From Ailanthus altissimus (lineage: Eukaryota; Streptophyta; Magnoliopsida; Sapindales; Simaroubaceae): DNA of 64,000 nucleotides. The stretch lies in assembly GCA_946807835.1 (NCBI GenBank), contig OX327691.1, forward strand, positions 3,670,188 to 3,734,187. The letters are read 5' to 3'. Numbering within the stretch: position 1 is the stretch's first letter; each line of letters opens with the position of its first letter. Under the pieces are notes generated by a model. The model made no database searches, was not told where the DNA came from, and saw only the letters and a program-made list of their open reading frames with translations. Shown here one piece after another: positions 35,323-46,983 of the stretch. The position numbers were made by a program, and so were the translations under genes.

Positions 35323-36640
35323 CTAAGAATTCAATGTGGTACCAATTCTATGATCCCGAGGAACGAAATATGTTCGTTGCTTGAAATACCACTTTGCTAG
35401 AGAAACAGTTTCTCATGGATTGTGGAGATTATAGAAAGATTGAATTAGATGAACTCAATCGGGATGTAAATGAATCAACGATGGAACCTTAGGCTCAATC
35501 GAGCAGAATACCTTTGACACACCCTCCACGTAGGTAAGAAAGAATATCAAGGCCACTTGAAAGGTATGGTTCAATACCTGAAGGTGCTCTTAGTGTTTTC
35601 TTGATTGACGAAAAGGATCATTTGGCTTATAGAGGGGCGATGTTGGATATCGATTTAGGAAAATGGTAAGAGGCCATGTAATCTAAAATTGACTCAATGC
35701 ATCAAAATCAAGTCTGGGACTTGGTTGAGCTTCTTGAAGGAATTGTTCTTATCGGTTGTAAATGGATTTACAAGCGAAAGCATGGGCCCGATGAAAAAGT
35801 AGAGACTTTCAAGTCCCGTCCGGTGGTGAAAGGTTATACTAAGCGATCTAGGATCGATTATACAGAACCTTCCCATTAGTAGCGATGCTTAAGTCAATTT
35901 GAATTTTTCTGGCAATTTCTGCATATTATGACTATGAAATTTGGCAAATAGATATAAAAACGGAATCTTAAATAATATCTTGAAGAAGAGATCTATATAG
36001 AACTACCTGAAGGTTTTACATCTAGCCAGACTTCTGGTTTAGTATGCAAATTAAAGATGTATATTTATGAACTTAAGCATATGTGTATAAAAAGAGCAGT
36101 TGAAGCATAGTAGTCTTTTTGATTCTTTATGTGGATGACATACTCATTATTGAAAATGATATTAGTATGTTACAATAAGTTAAAAGCTACCCACGTAAGA
36201 ATTTCTCCATGAAGGATTTGGGAGAGGCTACTTATATACTAGGAATAAAGCTTTATAGAGATAGAGGTAGGAGGCTTATAGGACTCTCTCAATCATCGTA
36301 CATAGATAATATCTTGGAAAGGTATAATTTCAGCAATTGTAAGATAGTTAACATATCTTTAAGACAGTTAATATATCTTTTAGACATGATGTTCATCTTT
36401 CGAGGAAGTTGTATCCTCAAAGTGAAGATGAAAAGGTTAGAATGTTTAACATACCATATGCATCAGTTGTAGAAAGCTTGATGTATGCCATGATGTGTAT
36501 GAGACCTGACATCAGTGTGGCTGTAAGTGTTACAAGCTGATATCAATTTAATCCAGGTGAAGGCCATTAGATGGCTATGAAATATGTCCTTAAATATCTT
36601 AAGTGTACTAAGGGCAAGTTTCTGATATATGAAAAAAGTA
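35323..36640 (+). pseudogene. Copia B integrase end and reverse transcriptase
   Basis: Starts with the right CTAAG copy, then the integrase C-terminus (YQFYDPEERN; family form YFYxPxExKVFVARNxxFLE). RT follows: HQNQVWDLVELLEGIVLIGCK at 35697, GFTSSQTSGLVCKLK near 36010, and LYVDDILIIENDISML near 36128 with intact YVDD. Next comes MKDLGEATYILGIKLYRDRGRR (open 36209-36472), then MYAMMCMRPDIS near 36482. A deletion has removed the middle of the fingers near 36060-36090. Several stops. Confidence 0.9.
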
Positions 36641-36649
36641 ACTTACAAG

Positions 36650-37095
36650 TGAGGGGATACATAGATTCAAACTTTTAGTCTGATCTAGATAATAGAAAGT
36701 CTATATTTGGGTATGTATTTATTCTTAATGGTGCTGCAGTTAGTTAAAAGAGCAACAAATAGTCGTCTACAGCTGATTTCATAGTAGAGGCAGAATATAT
36801 TGCAGCCTCAGAAGCAGCAAAAGAAGCGGTGTGGATACACAATTTTGTCGCTGAACTTAGAATAGTTCCAAGTGCAATGGATCCTATACCATTATTTTGT
36901 GACAATAATGGAGCCATTGCACAAGCTAAAGAGTCGATAGCATACCAAAATTCTAAGCATATGGACCATATAATTAGAGAAATCTTGGCTGTAGGAGATG
37001 TAATAGTTTGTAGAGTAGACTCTATAAATAATGAAGCGAATCCACTTACCAAACCCTTAACTCTAAAATTATTTAAAAGATATGTGGAGTCAATA
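36650..37095 (+). pseudogene. Copia B RNase H
   Basis: GYIDSNF, then SSTADFIVEAEYIAASEAAKE, VWIHNFVAELRIV, LFCDNNGAIAQAKE, SKHMDHIIREILAVGDVIVCR and NEANPLTKPLTLKLF. This is the standard copia RNase H order, ending near VES at the LTR border. Open from 36829. The minus-strand frame at 36744-37052 is a shadow. Confidence 0.9.
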
Positions 37096-37097
37096 GG

Positions 37098-39177
37098 CTA
37101 TATTATGTATGAACATATGTTTAATATTTATACTAGTATTATTATTTCATTAAATCACTAATTATATTTTATATATGGTAAGATACTTGTAATGTTTTAG
37201 ACATTATATGATCTGAAAGAGTTTAGATTTAGTCTTAATGAGTTTAGATCAAGTGCTAAGAATTAGCAATACTGAGAGTTATAAATGCTAAGAGTTAGCA
37301 CTGATAAGAGTTATCAGATTATAAGAGTCAACGATATTTAAAGAGTTAAAGCATTATCTGAAATGGGATAAAGACTTGAGAATATATTAGTAATCACGTA
37401 GTTGCAAAGAGTTACAAATAATGCTATAAAATGTCATTATGTAAATATGTTCTCAAATATTATGTTCCTGGTCTATCTTTACTGATGCTGGTCTGTTAGT
37501 GAATACCTTAATAAATATATAGATCGATGTATGTCTATATCTGGATGGTCCAGATAGTTAGTCTTATAGACCATGAGTTTAGTGGAAGCTCGTAAGAGAT
37601 ATAGGTATTCAGTAAGGACTGAATATTGAATAGACTCACAAAGACCTCTAATAGACATCCCATAAAGCCGTTAATAAAGGGTATTTCGAGTTGAGTAGTA
37701 TTCGTGGTCCTTTGACATGAGTGCCATAGTTGGCTTGTGAGTAATCCACCATATTTGGTTCCACATAAATTAGAAACTTTTCATGGTCTGACCGCTGGGT
37801 GTCGCTGGGTATGATCCGATACTTATGGAGTCCGGTGTATATAGATATAGGATCTATCAGCTTATTTGGGTGAGTAATATATCATAATGCTCAAAGTTTG
37901 TATTTTAGAGAGTCTAATGGCCATAAGCAGTAATTCCTGAGAAAAGAGTTTAACCCTAGGGATAAATAATATTACAAAAGTGTTTAAGAATATTATTTAT
38001 TGAAATACAATTTTAGAGATAAGCTTTCAGTCGGGCATATGGAGATTTGATGGTGTTGATTTATATCCCCGCTCTATCCGGATATAAATGATGGAGGATT
38101 ATACGAATATGTTATAATCTCAACTTGTATGATCTAACGCGTCACTTTGTAATATCTACAATGTGTGTGTGGGGCATCGTTCACAGACATATAGAGGAGT
38201 TTCATATGACAATTCGGGTGTTGACCTATAGAGTCTCACAATATAAAGTGTACTCGTGTACTGGGGCAGCATTATGGATCGAACAGTTCCATCTTAAAAA
38301 TTCTAGCAAACTAAAAATTTATTTCATGATTCCTCAGGTTGTACACTTGTTTGACTTAAATGTTAAATACATCATTTAATTAGTTGGCAAGAGTTATTAA
38401 CTAATTAAATGTTAACAAGTAGCACAATTTTGCTCCATGAACGATTTCACCATGAATTCACTCATTAACCATATTAGTAAAATCAAATAAGGTAAACAAA
38501 TTAATTATTCAAATAATTTTTGAATACTTAAATAAATATTATTTAAATAAATAATAATATTTATTTAGTTGTTTATTCTTTTAGTTTAACTGGGAGACAT
38601 ATACCTAATTAGGTATAATAGCTACCAAATCTTATTTTTTTAATTTTTTGGCCACTTAATCAATTTTGAGAGCACTTGTGAAGTGCTTAACACACTTAAA
38701 AATTGAATTGAATAATTTATTAACAAAGGGTGAAGTAAAAAAAAGTGAAAGGAGAAAGCATTGGAGAGAGTTTTTGATTTTAGAGAGTTTTTCTTTGAAC
38801 AAAGGGTTGTGAGAAAAACTAGAGAAAAAAAAAATAAATTCTTCTTATTTTTTGTTCAAGAAACAAAATTTTGTTGTTGAATATTCAATTGCTACTATTC
38901 TAGCTTCACAATCCCACCGGATGTTGTGAACTAGAATTGAACAATAGTGCACTTCAAGGTGAGCTCAAAATTGGAGGTAGAAAGAATCCGGAATTGAAAT
39001 CTTCACTGATTCTTCAAAGGTATATTTTCTGTAATCTTATATTGTTAATGATATAAGTTACATGTGTATATGTTAATTACTTGCTTAATTCTACTATGAA
39101 ATCGTGTATATGATACAAGTATTTAATTTTTTCAACGTGTACACAATCACATGCATACACCCTAAAACAGGTTAAAA
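37098..39177 (+). repeat. 3' LTR of copia B
   Basis: Homology to LTR B1 starts near TTATGTATGA (37103); the first roughly 35 bp of the LTR, including TGTTGAG, are gone. Ends ACAGGTTAAAA (ancestral TTAACA) directly before the AGAGC duplication at 39178. Conserved block at about 37731-37840, AGAGTTA cluster at about 37270-37345. Confidence 0.9.
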
Positions 39178-39640
39178 AGAGCATGGCATGAGAAGCTTCA
39201 AGAGGTACTTTGGGCGAATAGAGTTAATCCAAAAATGGCAACAAGGACATCACTTTATTAGTTGTCTATAGCCATAAGGCCATGGTTCCAATGGAACTCA
39301 TAGCCGATTCAACTAGAAGACAATTTTAGGGTGATTTGAATGTTGAGAAATATCAAGATGCCATGTTAGAAGAAATAGACAAGATAGATGAAAATTGCCT
39401 TGAAGCCTTAAACCGAATCAAAGTGCAAGAAAGAAGAGTAAAATGATCCTACAATAAGAAAGGAAAATTTAAGTCATTCAGGCAACCTAGTATGGAAAGT
39501 TATCCTTCTAATTTAGTTGAAATTGAGAAGGACTGTTCAAAATTGCCAAGATTATAAGCAATGGGGCATATCTATTGAGCGACCTGGAAGGTATTGCCCA
39601 CCTTAGGGTGATTAATGGAAAGTACCTGAAGTCTTACTGA
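39178..39640 (+). pseudogene. Element D integrase, C-terminal part
   Basis: Resumes directly after the AGAGC duplication: WHEKLQEVLWANRVNPKMATR (family WHExLxExLWAYRxSxxxATxxTPF), then MVPMELIADSTRR, LEALNRIKVQERRVK and YNKKGKF. It ends HLRVINGKYLKSY followed by TGA near 39638, the standard Tat integrase terminus. Three in-frame stops. Confidence 0.88.
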
Positions 39641-40007
39641 CCAACTGTTTGGGAGGGAGATGATAGATCAACTTTTCATCAAGCACATTGATAAGTTCCA
39701 TTCAACAAAAATAGGTTGGGTCTTGATGGTTTGTAAAGCCGATATTTTGAATAATTAAATAATATGTTAAATTTTAAGTTGATTTAATGATGTATTATTA
39801 ACTCGTATTGATAAATAAGCCGATTATTACTTTGGTTTGAAATCTAGTATATAATATTAGCGATCAACACATTAGTCAATTTATAATTATCAATCAGATC
39901 ACATATTATGTGGTTAAGAAAAATAAACAAGAAAGGCTATCTACTCAAAAAGTTCCTTTCATTGATAATAATTGTTTTTACATAGGTGGGCTCTTAGGCC
40001 GATTTTA
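39641..40007. other. Spacer between element D pol and the antisense gene
   Basis: AT-rich, no open frame. Contains the end of the sense-strand polyprotein region and the 3' flank of the antisense gene. I see no clear polyadenylation signal beyond AATAAA-like A/T runs. Confidence 0.5.
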
Positions 40008-43000
40008 TTACAATGAATCTATTACCTTAAAGAAATCATCCACTTGAGAGTCGACCGCCTTTACCTTCGTCTTAACCTTTGGAATGATCTTATTTTTAAG
40101 TTTGAGGCTTTTCTTTAGCTCCGTCCTTCGAGGGCGCTTATTAAGCACTTGCTGCCCCAAGCTCTGAGATCATTCAGTTCACTCCACCTCAACAGCCTTT
40201 AGCTTGGCGAGTTTAGCCTTCAAAGCTGCTATCCTTTTAATAGCAGCCTGGCTCTACACACCTAGTTCCTTCACCTCTACCATCAACTGTACTCCGAGGT
40301 GATCTTGGGCTGCCTTCTCCTCGACATAATTTTTAGCCTTCTTGATAACTAACACGGTCGATTGTTTCTTCATCATCAAAGTAATGAACGTAGTCGCAAA
40401 TTCGTCTATCTTGGTTTTCAGGCCAACTGATATAAAATCGCTAGTTGCATGATCAGATAGGAACTTGAGCTTTTTGTTGACATCCAAAGCTCTGCGGTCT
40501 TCCAGAAGAAGATCGATCATTTGATTCTTTATCTTTTTTAATTGATTGATAGTTTCCATCACTTCAGTTTGAACGCCAGAAGTTAGGGAGGCCGATTATT
40601 GGTAGAAGGAGTAGTCGACCAAATCCTCACTCTCATCAGACAATTTTTACAAATGCATTGAGAGGATGTTTGCAATAGAGGTAGCCATTACTAGTTGAGG
40701 AGGCTTCTTTATAGAAGGATTTCTAAAAAAAACCAAACTTGGAGGCAAAACTCTAGGCAATTGCTCAAAAGTTGAGAAAGGGCTCAACTCTTGAACACTC
40801 GGTGCTTCAACAACAGGTTGAAGCGATTTACTAGCAGGAGTAATAATAGATAAAAAAGTGGTAGGTTGATGCGGGACAGTCGACTCCTTGGAGCTAATTT
40901 TAAGATGATTTTTAATTTTTGTGTCTTCTTGACGGTCATTTGAAAAATAAAAGAAAGGATAATTGTTGATCTTAGCATAATTAATAACATGGATTGAAAA
41001 AGAAGGCGATTAATGTTACCTTCACTCGCTTCATAGGAGGGGCCAACTCATCTTTACATAGGAGTCGCATCCAGAATGGTACAGATCGCCTTTGCATCAA
41101 ATCGACAAGAATTAAAAATTAAAAGATTGAAATTTAAGAAAGAAAATAATTTTTATACCTTATCGGATCGTATCGCCAACGATACTGACAGATTTAGGGT
41201 CAAAGATTAGTTTATTTATTTATTAAGGTGAAAACTGGTCTATGTAGGCTGAATTTTCTTTCTGCTTGGTATGTTGCCAGTTATGTTGAACTTTTCCATT
41301 GGGATTGGCGGTCTTGGATCCACAAACAGTCGCTCGAAGAATACCTCCCCCAACCAAGGGCTGCCTGAGCGAACCTATTGGGTTTGGCGTTTCACTGTCG
41401 ATCATTTATATTCCAAAAGAAGCTCACTTTTCCTTTGATGGCATAGACTCTTCATTTCTTTTAAATTTACAATTAAATTTAAAGCTATTAAAAGATTGAA
41501 AATCTAAAATCTCTTAGATCAATTTACCTTGAGACTTCTTATGGTCGATTTGCACAGCAACACCTATGTTAGTTGCTTCAAAATGGTGGCAGTCATGTGA
41601 TGCATCTAATGAGAGACTGAAATGTTGGTTGACTACTCCTTCCAATATAGATTGAATTGTCCCAGACGACTAAAAGGGATAGGTCCTAGACAACAAAGCG
41701 GAATAGATACATTGACCAACTAAAAGGATCTCTTTAGTAGGTTGGAGACTTTAGTTGTCTCGTCAATAAAAAAAGAACTCCCTAAAGACGACCCTGCTTC
41801 TAAAATTTTGGTTGGCCGAGAAAATGTTAGGGTGGAGAATGGCTTAAACACATCTAAATTGGCGACATACCTATTGACAGTGATAATTCTCCATTCCACA
41901 CTTATTGTTACTTCTAAAGGCAATAATTATCTCAAGATGCAAGTCATGAGCTATTAGGTAACTCACCCAGGAGTGATGCCATTCTACATCAAGGGCGACC
42001 TCCTTTTGAGTACAATTTTGGCCCTTGTAAGACCATCTAGTCCACTTAAGATTAAAAAGGGCTGGTCTAAGGTGACAAAAAGCATTATCTTATAACTGAG
42101 AAGTGGTATAAAAGAAAGTGAAAAAAATCTTAAAACTAAAATCCTTGATATGTCATTGAATGAGCCAAGGGGCGAACAACTAAGCTGATTTTCATCAGGT
42201 TGAGAAATTATGGTGAAGAATGAAGGGAAGTAGGCTGATATCCAAAAATAGAGGATCTATTGGGGATCTCCAGCATTCGAAAAGGCTAACTCACCCTTAG
42301 AGGGAAGGATTTCAAACAGGCTTTTGTACAAATGAGAAAGAAAGAAGGGACCTAAAGCTAGAAAAGTGCCATCAGCCAAGACAATTACTACTTTTAGGTA
42401 TTCTCTGGTATTTTTTTAGAAAGGGGGCATAGGCTGTACTTACACAGCTAGTATAAAAGGAAGGCAATATACTCAGTCCTTGACGCTTTACCTGATTTTT
42501 CTCTAAAGGTGCTTATAAATTTACTAAAGCTGAATTCAACTCTATGAAAATACAAGTCGACCTTACCTACTTTAAGTTCGGCGTTTATTTCATCACTAGG
42601 AACCGAAAGGTTAAAAAGTATGGCTAAGTCATACAAAGTGGGCGACATGTAACCAAACCTAAAATAGAAATGATTACAAGCTCTAGACCAAAAAAGAAGA
42701 GTGGCAGATATAAGATCATTATGTATGGGGATTTGATACTTAGAAAGTTGGATGAAATCGTAGATTTCGGTCAATTTCCAGATGGAAGAGAAATGAGGCT
42801 CTAGATGATTGAGCCAACCCCTAAGGTCACTAGTCGATTTGTCCAAGACCTGATTTATTTTGAAGTCGACCAGATAGACATATTATGTTTTTGGCCAAAT
42901 CTCATGGGATCTTTAAAATGGGAAAGAAAAAAAAAGTTAAGATAGTCAACTACAATGGAGGCTTCACAAGGTCCTAAAATATAATTAGAAAAAATGGCTG

Positions 43001-43139
43001 CATAGGTGAATACCTTAATGGCGACCTTGTCACTTAACTCAATTTCTTGGGACTTTATGTACAGTGAAAGAGGAGTGACCTCATCCTCAGTCGTCCTTGA
43101 GTTTTTGAAGCTAGTAGTAACAGTCGATTTGGAGGCCAT
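40008..43139 (-). pseudogene. Antisense plant-mobile-domain (PMD) gene in element D
   Basis: A minus-strand gene between pol and the 3' LTR, opposite to gag-pol. It starts at the ATG at 43139 (MASKSTVTTSFKNSRTTEDE). The mobile domain spans about 42840-42300: IYDFIQLSKYQIPIHNDLIS, FWSRACNHFYFRFGYMSPTL, YDLAILFNLSV, then VLADGTFLALGPFFLSHLYK after frame breaks. This is the FxFxxGxxxxTLxDVxxLxxLxV and LADGTxLALxP pattern of plant mobile domains. Downstream are a Ser/Pro-rich stretch and a charged helical region (40562-40254, coiled-coil-like), ending in a Lys/Arg-rich tail at the stop at 40008. AAG/GT splice-donor matches at 41528, 41159 and 41020 suggest introns. Several stops: a pseudogene here. 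PMD proteins are known in plant transposons and silencing factors; a role in the element life cycle is inference. Confidence 0.78.
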
Positions 43140-44287
43140 TTTAATAGTACTACATGTAAAAATAAATAGAAGATCAAAATTTAAACATGTTTAAAGTACA
43201 ATTAGTAAAAGAAAAAGATCAAAAGTAAAGTTTATAGAAAATTGCCTTGAGGATGATTAAAGATTAAGTCAATTACGAAAAACACTTGAAGTTGCTCTAA
43301 GGAAGATAAGAGAGAGTAAGATTGCTTGGAGGTAAAAAAGTGAGTAAAAATGGAGCAGTCCCTTTTTATAGAGATTAAGGGCGGTTAAAATGAAAGGTCG
43401 CACATCATCTGTTCAACATTTAAGAGGGGTAGTAATGAGACAGTTATATTTTTAAATTTATTGCTAAGGCAATGATAAGACAGTTATTAATAACTGTTAA
43501 TAATGAATGGCATGACAAATACTGACAAGTATATTAATAATGGTTGAAGAGCCAAATGAAGTGTCATTAAATAAAAATGATCTATAAAACTTCTATGTAC
43601 AAAAATCAGCTTAGACATAATATAAGACTGAAAGCCGATACAAGTATAGAGTTAAGATATTTGTGATCAACCGGCTTTAGTAGGAGCCGATTTAGAAGAC
43701 TCTACCAGGGAGTAGGCGATTTTATGAAGTAATGAAGAATGGACTAAAATCAAACATGACCGGGTGGTTTGTTACAAATGGAACCTAAAAGGTTGATCTT
43801 GAGACAAGCCTCTCACTTAAGGCAATTTTCTGTTAATCAAAGGTTCAGTTAAGGATCATGAGTGATTCAATAGTTAACAATGATATCTTTAAGTGCCTAG
43901 GGCAATTTTTAGTTAAATAACTAAGAAGATTCAACATGGGCAATTAGAGTGATTTATGTTCAGAAGTCGATTTCCATTAGTATTATTTGAAGAGGTGATT
44001 TCTAGAAGCAAAAGTGCTACAAGATGATTTTCAACAAAAGACATAGAGCATGAGCGATCTAATTAGAAATTCCAAAGTAGGGCGATTAGCTAGTCTAAAG
44101 CTGCTGCAGGGCGACCTCGAAGATTTATTGCAGGCCGATCTTGAAGGCTAATAAAGGGTGATATTTTGAGATCTTTTGACATAGCAAGACAACGGGGTCG
44201 ATTTATCTAGGAAAAAGAGACGACCGACTAAGTGAAGGGTTGCAAGTTTTAGCAAAAAGTGACCTTTTTGGTTGGCTTATAGGGGGC
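43140..44287. other. Region between antisense gene and 3' LTR of D
   Basis: About 1.1 kb without a coding frame on either strand. It holds the candidate antisense promoter (next entry) and, on the sense strand, the approach to the 3' LTR with a purine stretch near 44281 (AGGGGGCA) that may be the polypurine tract. Confidence 0.55.
43361..43370 (-). promoter_or_regulatory. Candidate TATA box of the antisense gene
   Basis: Minus strand TATAAAAAGG, 222 bp upstream of the antisense ATG at 43139. This would give a 5' leader of about 190 nt and allow expression independent of the LTR promoter. Confidence 0.5.
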
Positions 44288-44802
44288 ATTATTAATGCCG
44301 GCCTAAAAATTATATAATGGGCTTATCTGTTTTAGGAACTAAGCTCAATTAGTATTGTATCTTATATAGTAGTTTGATGGTCCTCTTTTTAGAATTAGGT
44401 TTTGCAGTGGAATTTTATAGCCTATATAAAAGCTTGTTTTCTTATTATATTCATCATCAACTCTTCGCTAAACACAGAATACAAAAAGCTTTTTAGCATT
44501 TTCTTTAGTTTTCTTTCATTATTATCATTCAACCTAGGATTCACATCCTTACTTGTTAAAATCTATAGCCTTACTGCTAAACCTTTGCTCATCCTTCTTC
44601 GGGAAGAACTTAAGCTCTACAATTCACTTGCTATCACACAGCCCAAGTTTTAACATAAGCCTTGCTCGCTATCACTTAAATTTGGTCTAGCCTTATTTGG
44701 TGAATTCCTTGATTTTAGTTTCTCTTGATTCTGAGACTCATATTGGTCTAGCAGAACACTAGACATACACAGATCCCTACATGAAAATTTTATCCATGAA
44801 CA
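44288..44802 (+). repeat. 3' LTR of element D
   Basis: Right end fixed by homology with the 5' remnant (both end GAACA). Left end placed after the purine run at 44281-44287, where the sequence changes to ATTATTAATGCC; this edge is approximate. A TATA box CTATATAAAAG lies near 44421. Length about 515 bp. The open frame at 44402-44653 lies inside the LTR and is not a gene. Confidence 0.65.
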
Positions 44803-45171
44803 GTTACTTTTGTTAGAGAGAGTAAATATTTTTGTCTATCTTGTAAAAGAATGTATGTATATGGTTGTTTCGTGGAGGAACCTATGTATATTATGGTTTG
44901 TATTATGGAGAGAACCCATGTGAATATAGTAATTATATTATAAAATATTTTAAAATGGAAAACAAATATTCTAGAAATGAAAATAAATATTTTGGATATC
45001 AACATATAAGTTCTTTTTTTATTCTCGTCATATTGTATGATATAAGTTGAGATTTATAGATTATAAACTATGATCTTGTATTAGAATGGTAGAAATATAA
45101 CAAAACCTCCACGATAATGTTTAAAGTTATATATATATATATATACCGACTATTAATATTAAAATATCTAA
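44803..45171. other. Unassigned sequence right of element D
   Basis: No copia E sequence resumes here. AT-rich with an (AT)n run at about 45128-45145. Two overlapping short frames on opposite strands are mutual shadows; nothing recognisable. Confidence 0.5.
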
Positions 45172-45987
45172 AGAAAAATGTCATTTTAATTTTTGGTTTA
45201 ATTGATATATACTAATTTCATCCTTATGTTTTTAATATATACTACATTAGTATCTATGTAATCCATTAAAAATATTCTGTTAAATAATTGAATTTTTGCT
45301 GTTTTTATTATAATACCTTTAATATGACGAATGAATCTTTAAGCAAAAAATTAAATAATTTTTTTTTAATTTTCCCCACTCTAATTTTTAATTTTAAATT
45401 TCTTCCATCCTAAATTTTTTTCATTTCCCCTCTTTTCTCCTCTCCTCCTCCTACCCACCGAAAAAATCTAAAGCCAACCCTCTTTATCATCAATCTCTCC
45501 CTTCTTCTTCTTCTTTCTTCTTAACTCATAATGAATCCCATTTTGATTTAGGATTTTGAAATTTGATGAGTACGGAATTAATTAACATCAACAAACAATA
45601 TTGAAAATTAAAAATTATTATTTGGAGTAGTATTTTTATTTCTTAAAAATTGGGAGAAAGTGATGAGAAAGAGAAGAAGAAGAAAGATAAAGATAAGAAT
45701 CCTGTATGCTTGTTCATTAATATTTTATATTTATATATTTTTAAAATTTTATTTATTTTATTTTATTCTTTTATTCTTAAATTGATATTATTTTTATTTT
45801 AAATTTTAAATTATAGCAATGTTTAAAAGTGAACACATACATATTTAAAAGATCTTTTTACCCTTAAAAAATATTTTTTACATAAACATATTATAACTAC
45901 AGAAACTAACATGATATATATATATATATAAAATAGTACTAAATTAATATATATCAATTAAATCAAGAAACAAAATAGTATTTTTCC
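45172..45987. mobile_element. Non-autonomous Mutator-like element P (MULE)
   Basis: Inverted ends of roughly 85 bp: the left end AGAAAAATGTCATTTTAATT and the reverse complement of the right end GGAAAAATACTATTTTGTTT align, as do the inner parts around TTAATTGATATATACTAATT. Flanks AATATCTAA (45163-45171) and AACGTCTAA (45988-45996) match at 7 of 9 positions, the duplication length typical of Mutator elements. The interior has a pyrimidine-rich stretch (45410-45525) and a purine-rich counterpart (45650-45700) that may pair. No coding sequence. Confidence 0.65.
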
Positions 45988-46389
45988 AACGTCTAACTTT
46001 GTAATTGATGACAAAGTTTATTTTCTTAATGTGCTTTAAAGTATGCAACTTGTTAATTTCTTAATGCATTATTGGATCATTGTTGTCAATATTATTAGAA
46101 TGTTTAAATAATTCAAATAATATTGTCACTTTGTAATGAGTGACAATTCCATAAGAGTTTTGCTTATAAAGTCATATGTCTTGTCATTAGATTTTATTAT
46201 GTAAACTAAATATTTACTTTTGTAATATGAGTTACAATCAAATATTTTTTTTATTAGAGTATTTCTTTAAACATTACTTTAAATTTGACTGTTTTAAAAT
46301 TTTATATATGATTTTGACTAAAAAATATTTTCCTTTTTATCCTTCTAATTTATGAAAGGTTCAATATAAATGATTGGAGAAGGACTAAA
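45988..46389. other. Unassigned AT-rich interval
   Basis: Between MULE P and CACTA O. Repeats of TTTGTAAT(G)A(G)TGACAA near 45999 and 46134 are the only structure seen. Confidence 0.5.
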
Positions 46390-46600
46390 CACTACTGCAA
46401 AATAGGTCTTTTGTAACAGAATTTTTTTAATGGGATTTAAAATTTATCACAAACTTATGATAGATTATATCAATTTTTATAAAAATTAATTTATAACAGA
46501 ATATATCAAATAGCTATGATGTATTCTATCACAAAATAGTACTATTGTTAATTTATGACAAATTATATCAAAACTTAGTGATAGAGTTAATAACCAATTT
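46390..46600 (+). repeat. CACTA terminal and subterminal repeats
   Basis: Terminal CACTACTGCAAAA plus at least five variants of ATCACAAA / ATGATAGA in both orientations, the transposase-binding layout expected at a CACTA end. Confidence 0.65.
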
Positions 46601-46719
46601 TTTGTAAAAGAAAGAGTGATACAATGCATTTTTTATGTTATTAATGATGAAGTTTAGATAAAATAATCATTAATTGGCATTAATTTTTACAGAGGTTTTT
46701 TTTTTAAAATTGTGCAACT

Positions 46720-46983
46720 AAAATGGCACCGTTTTATTAAATTAGAGTGAAATGACATCGTTTTTTTGTTGTATAATTAGGGAGGCAAAAAAAAATCTTT
46801 TTTTTTCTATAAATAATTTGGACCTTAAATGATGCTGTTTTGCGTACAAAATATTTTATAAGGAGGCAAAACGACATCGATTAATTACGATATTGAAATT
46901 AAAAGGCAGGAGTTTAAATGGAACCATTTTTAGCATGCAAAACTAAAAAAGAAAAACAAAAAAGAAAAATGGTGTCATTTTGC
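46720..46983 (+). repeat. Palindrome array in CACTA O
   Basis: Six units around AAAAYGRYRYCRTTTT: AAAATGGCACCGTTTTA (46720), AAATGACATCGTTTTT (46750), AAATGATGCTGTTTTGC (46827), AAACGACATCGATT (46868), AATGGAACCATTTT (46917) and AAAATGGTGTCATTTTGC (46966). Spacing 30-75 bp. Confidence 0.75.

Larger units (their letters stand above)
16417..39177 (+). mobile_element. Ty1/copia element B
   Basis: Plus-strand copia element bounded by two LTRs and the 5-bp duplication AGAGC. After removing nested element C (20973-31033) and solo LTR J (31812-35322), about 9.2 kb remain in the order LTR, primer site, leader, gag, protease, integrase, RT, RNase H, LTR. This order (integrase before RT) defines Ty1/copia. 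It is dead, with frameshifts in every gene. It shares an LTR family with E, F and N. Confidence 0.93.
9715..44802 (+). mobile_element. Ty3/gypsy Tat/Ogre-type element D
   Basis: Plus-strand element with a truncated 5' LTR (9715-9902), leader, gag, protease, RT, RNase H, a second RNase H, integrase, an antisense gene and a 3' LTR (about 44288-44802). Without inserted copia B (16417-39182) it is about 12.3 kb, in the range of this large-element lineage. The lineage call rests on RT motifs (EYPMPIVDMLVD), a second RNase H between RNase H and integrase, and a long post-integrase region with an antisense gene. Stops throughout show it is dead. The left flank is copia E; no matching E sequence appears right of 44802, so its insertion site cannot be reconstructed. 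Confidence 0.85.

Noticed and set aside
40784..40990. 68-codon minus-strand frame rich in Leu
   Set aside because: Out of frame with the antisense gene, whose own reading (Ser/Pro-rich linker) runs through the same bases in another frame.
44402..44653. 83-codon frame as a small gene
   Set aside because: Falls inside the 3' LTR of element D next to its TATA box; no homology.
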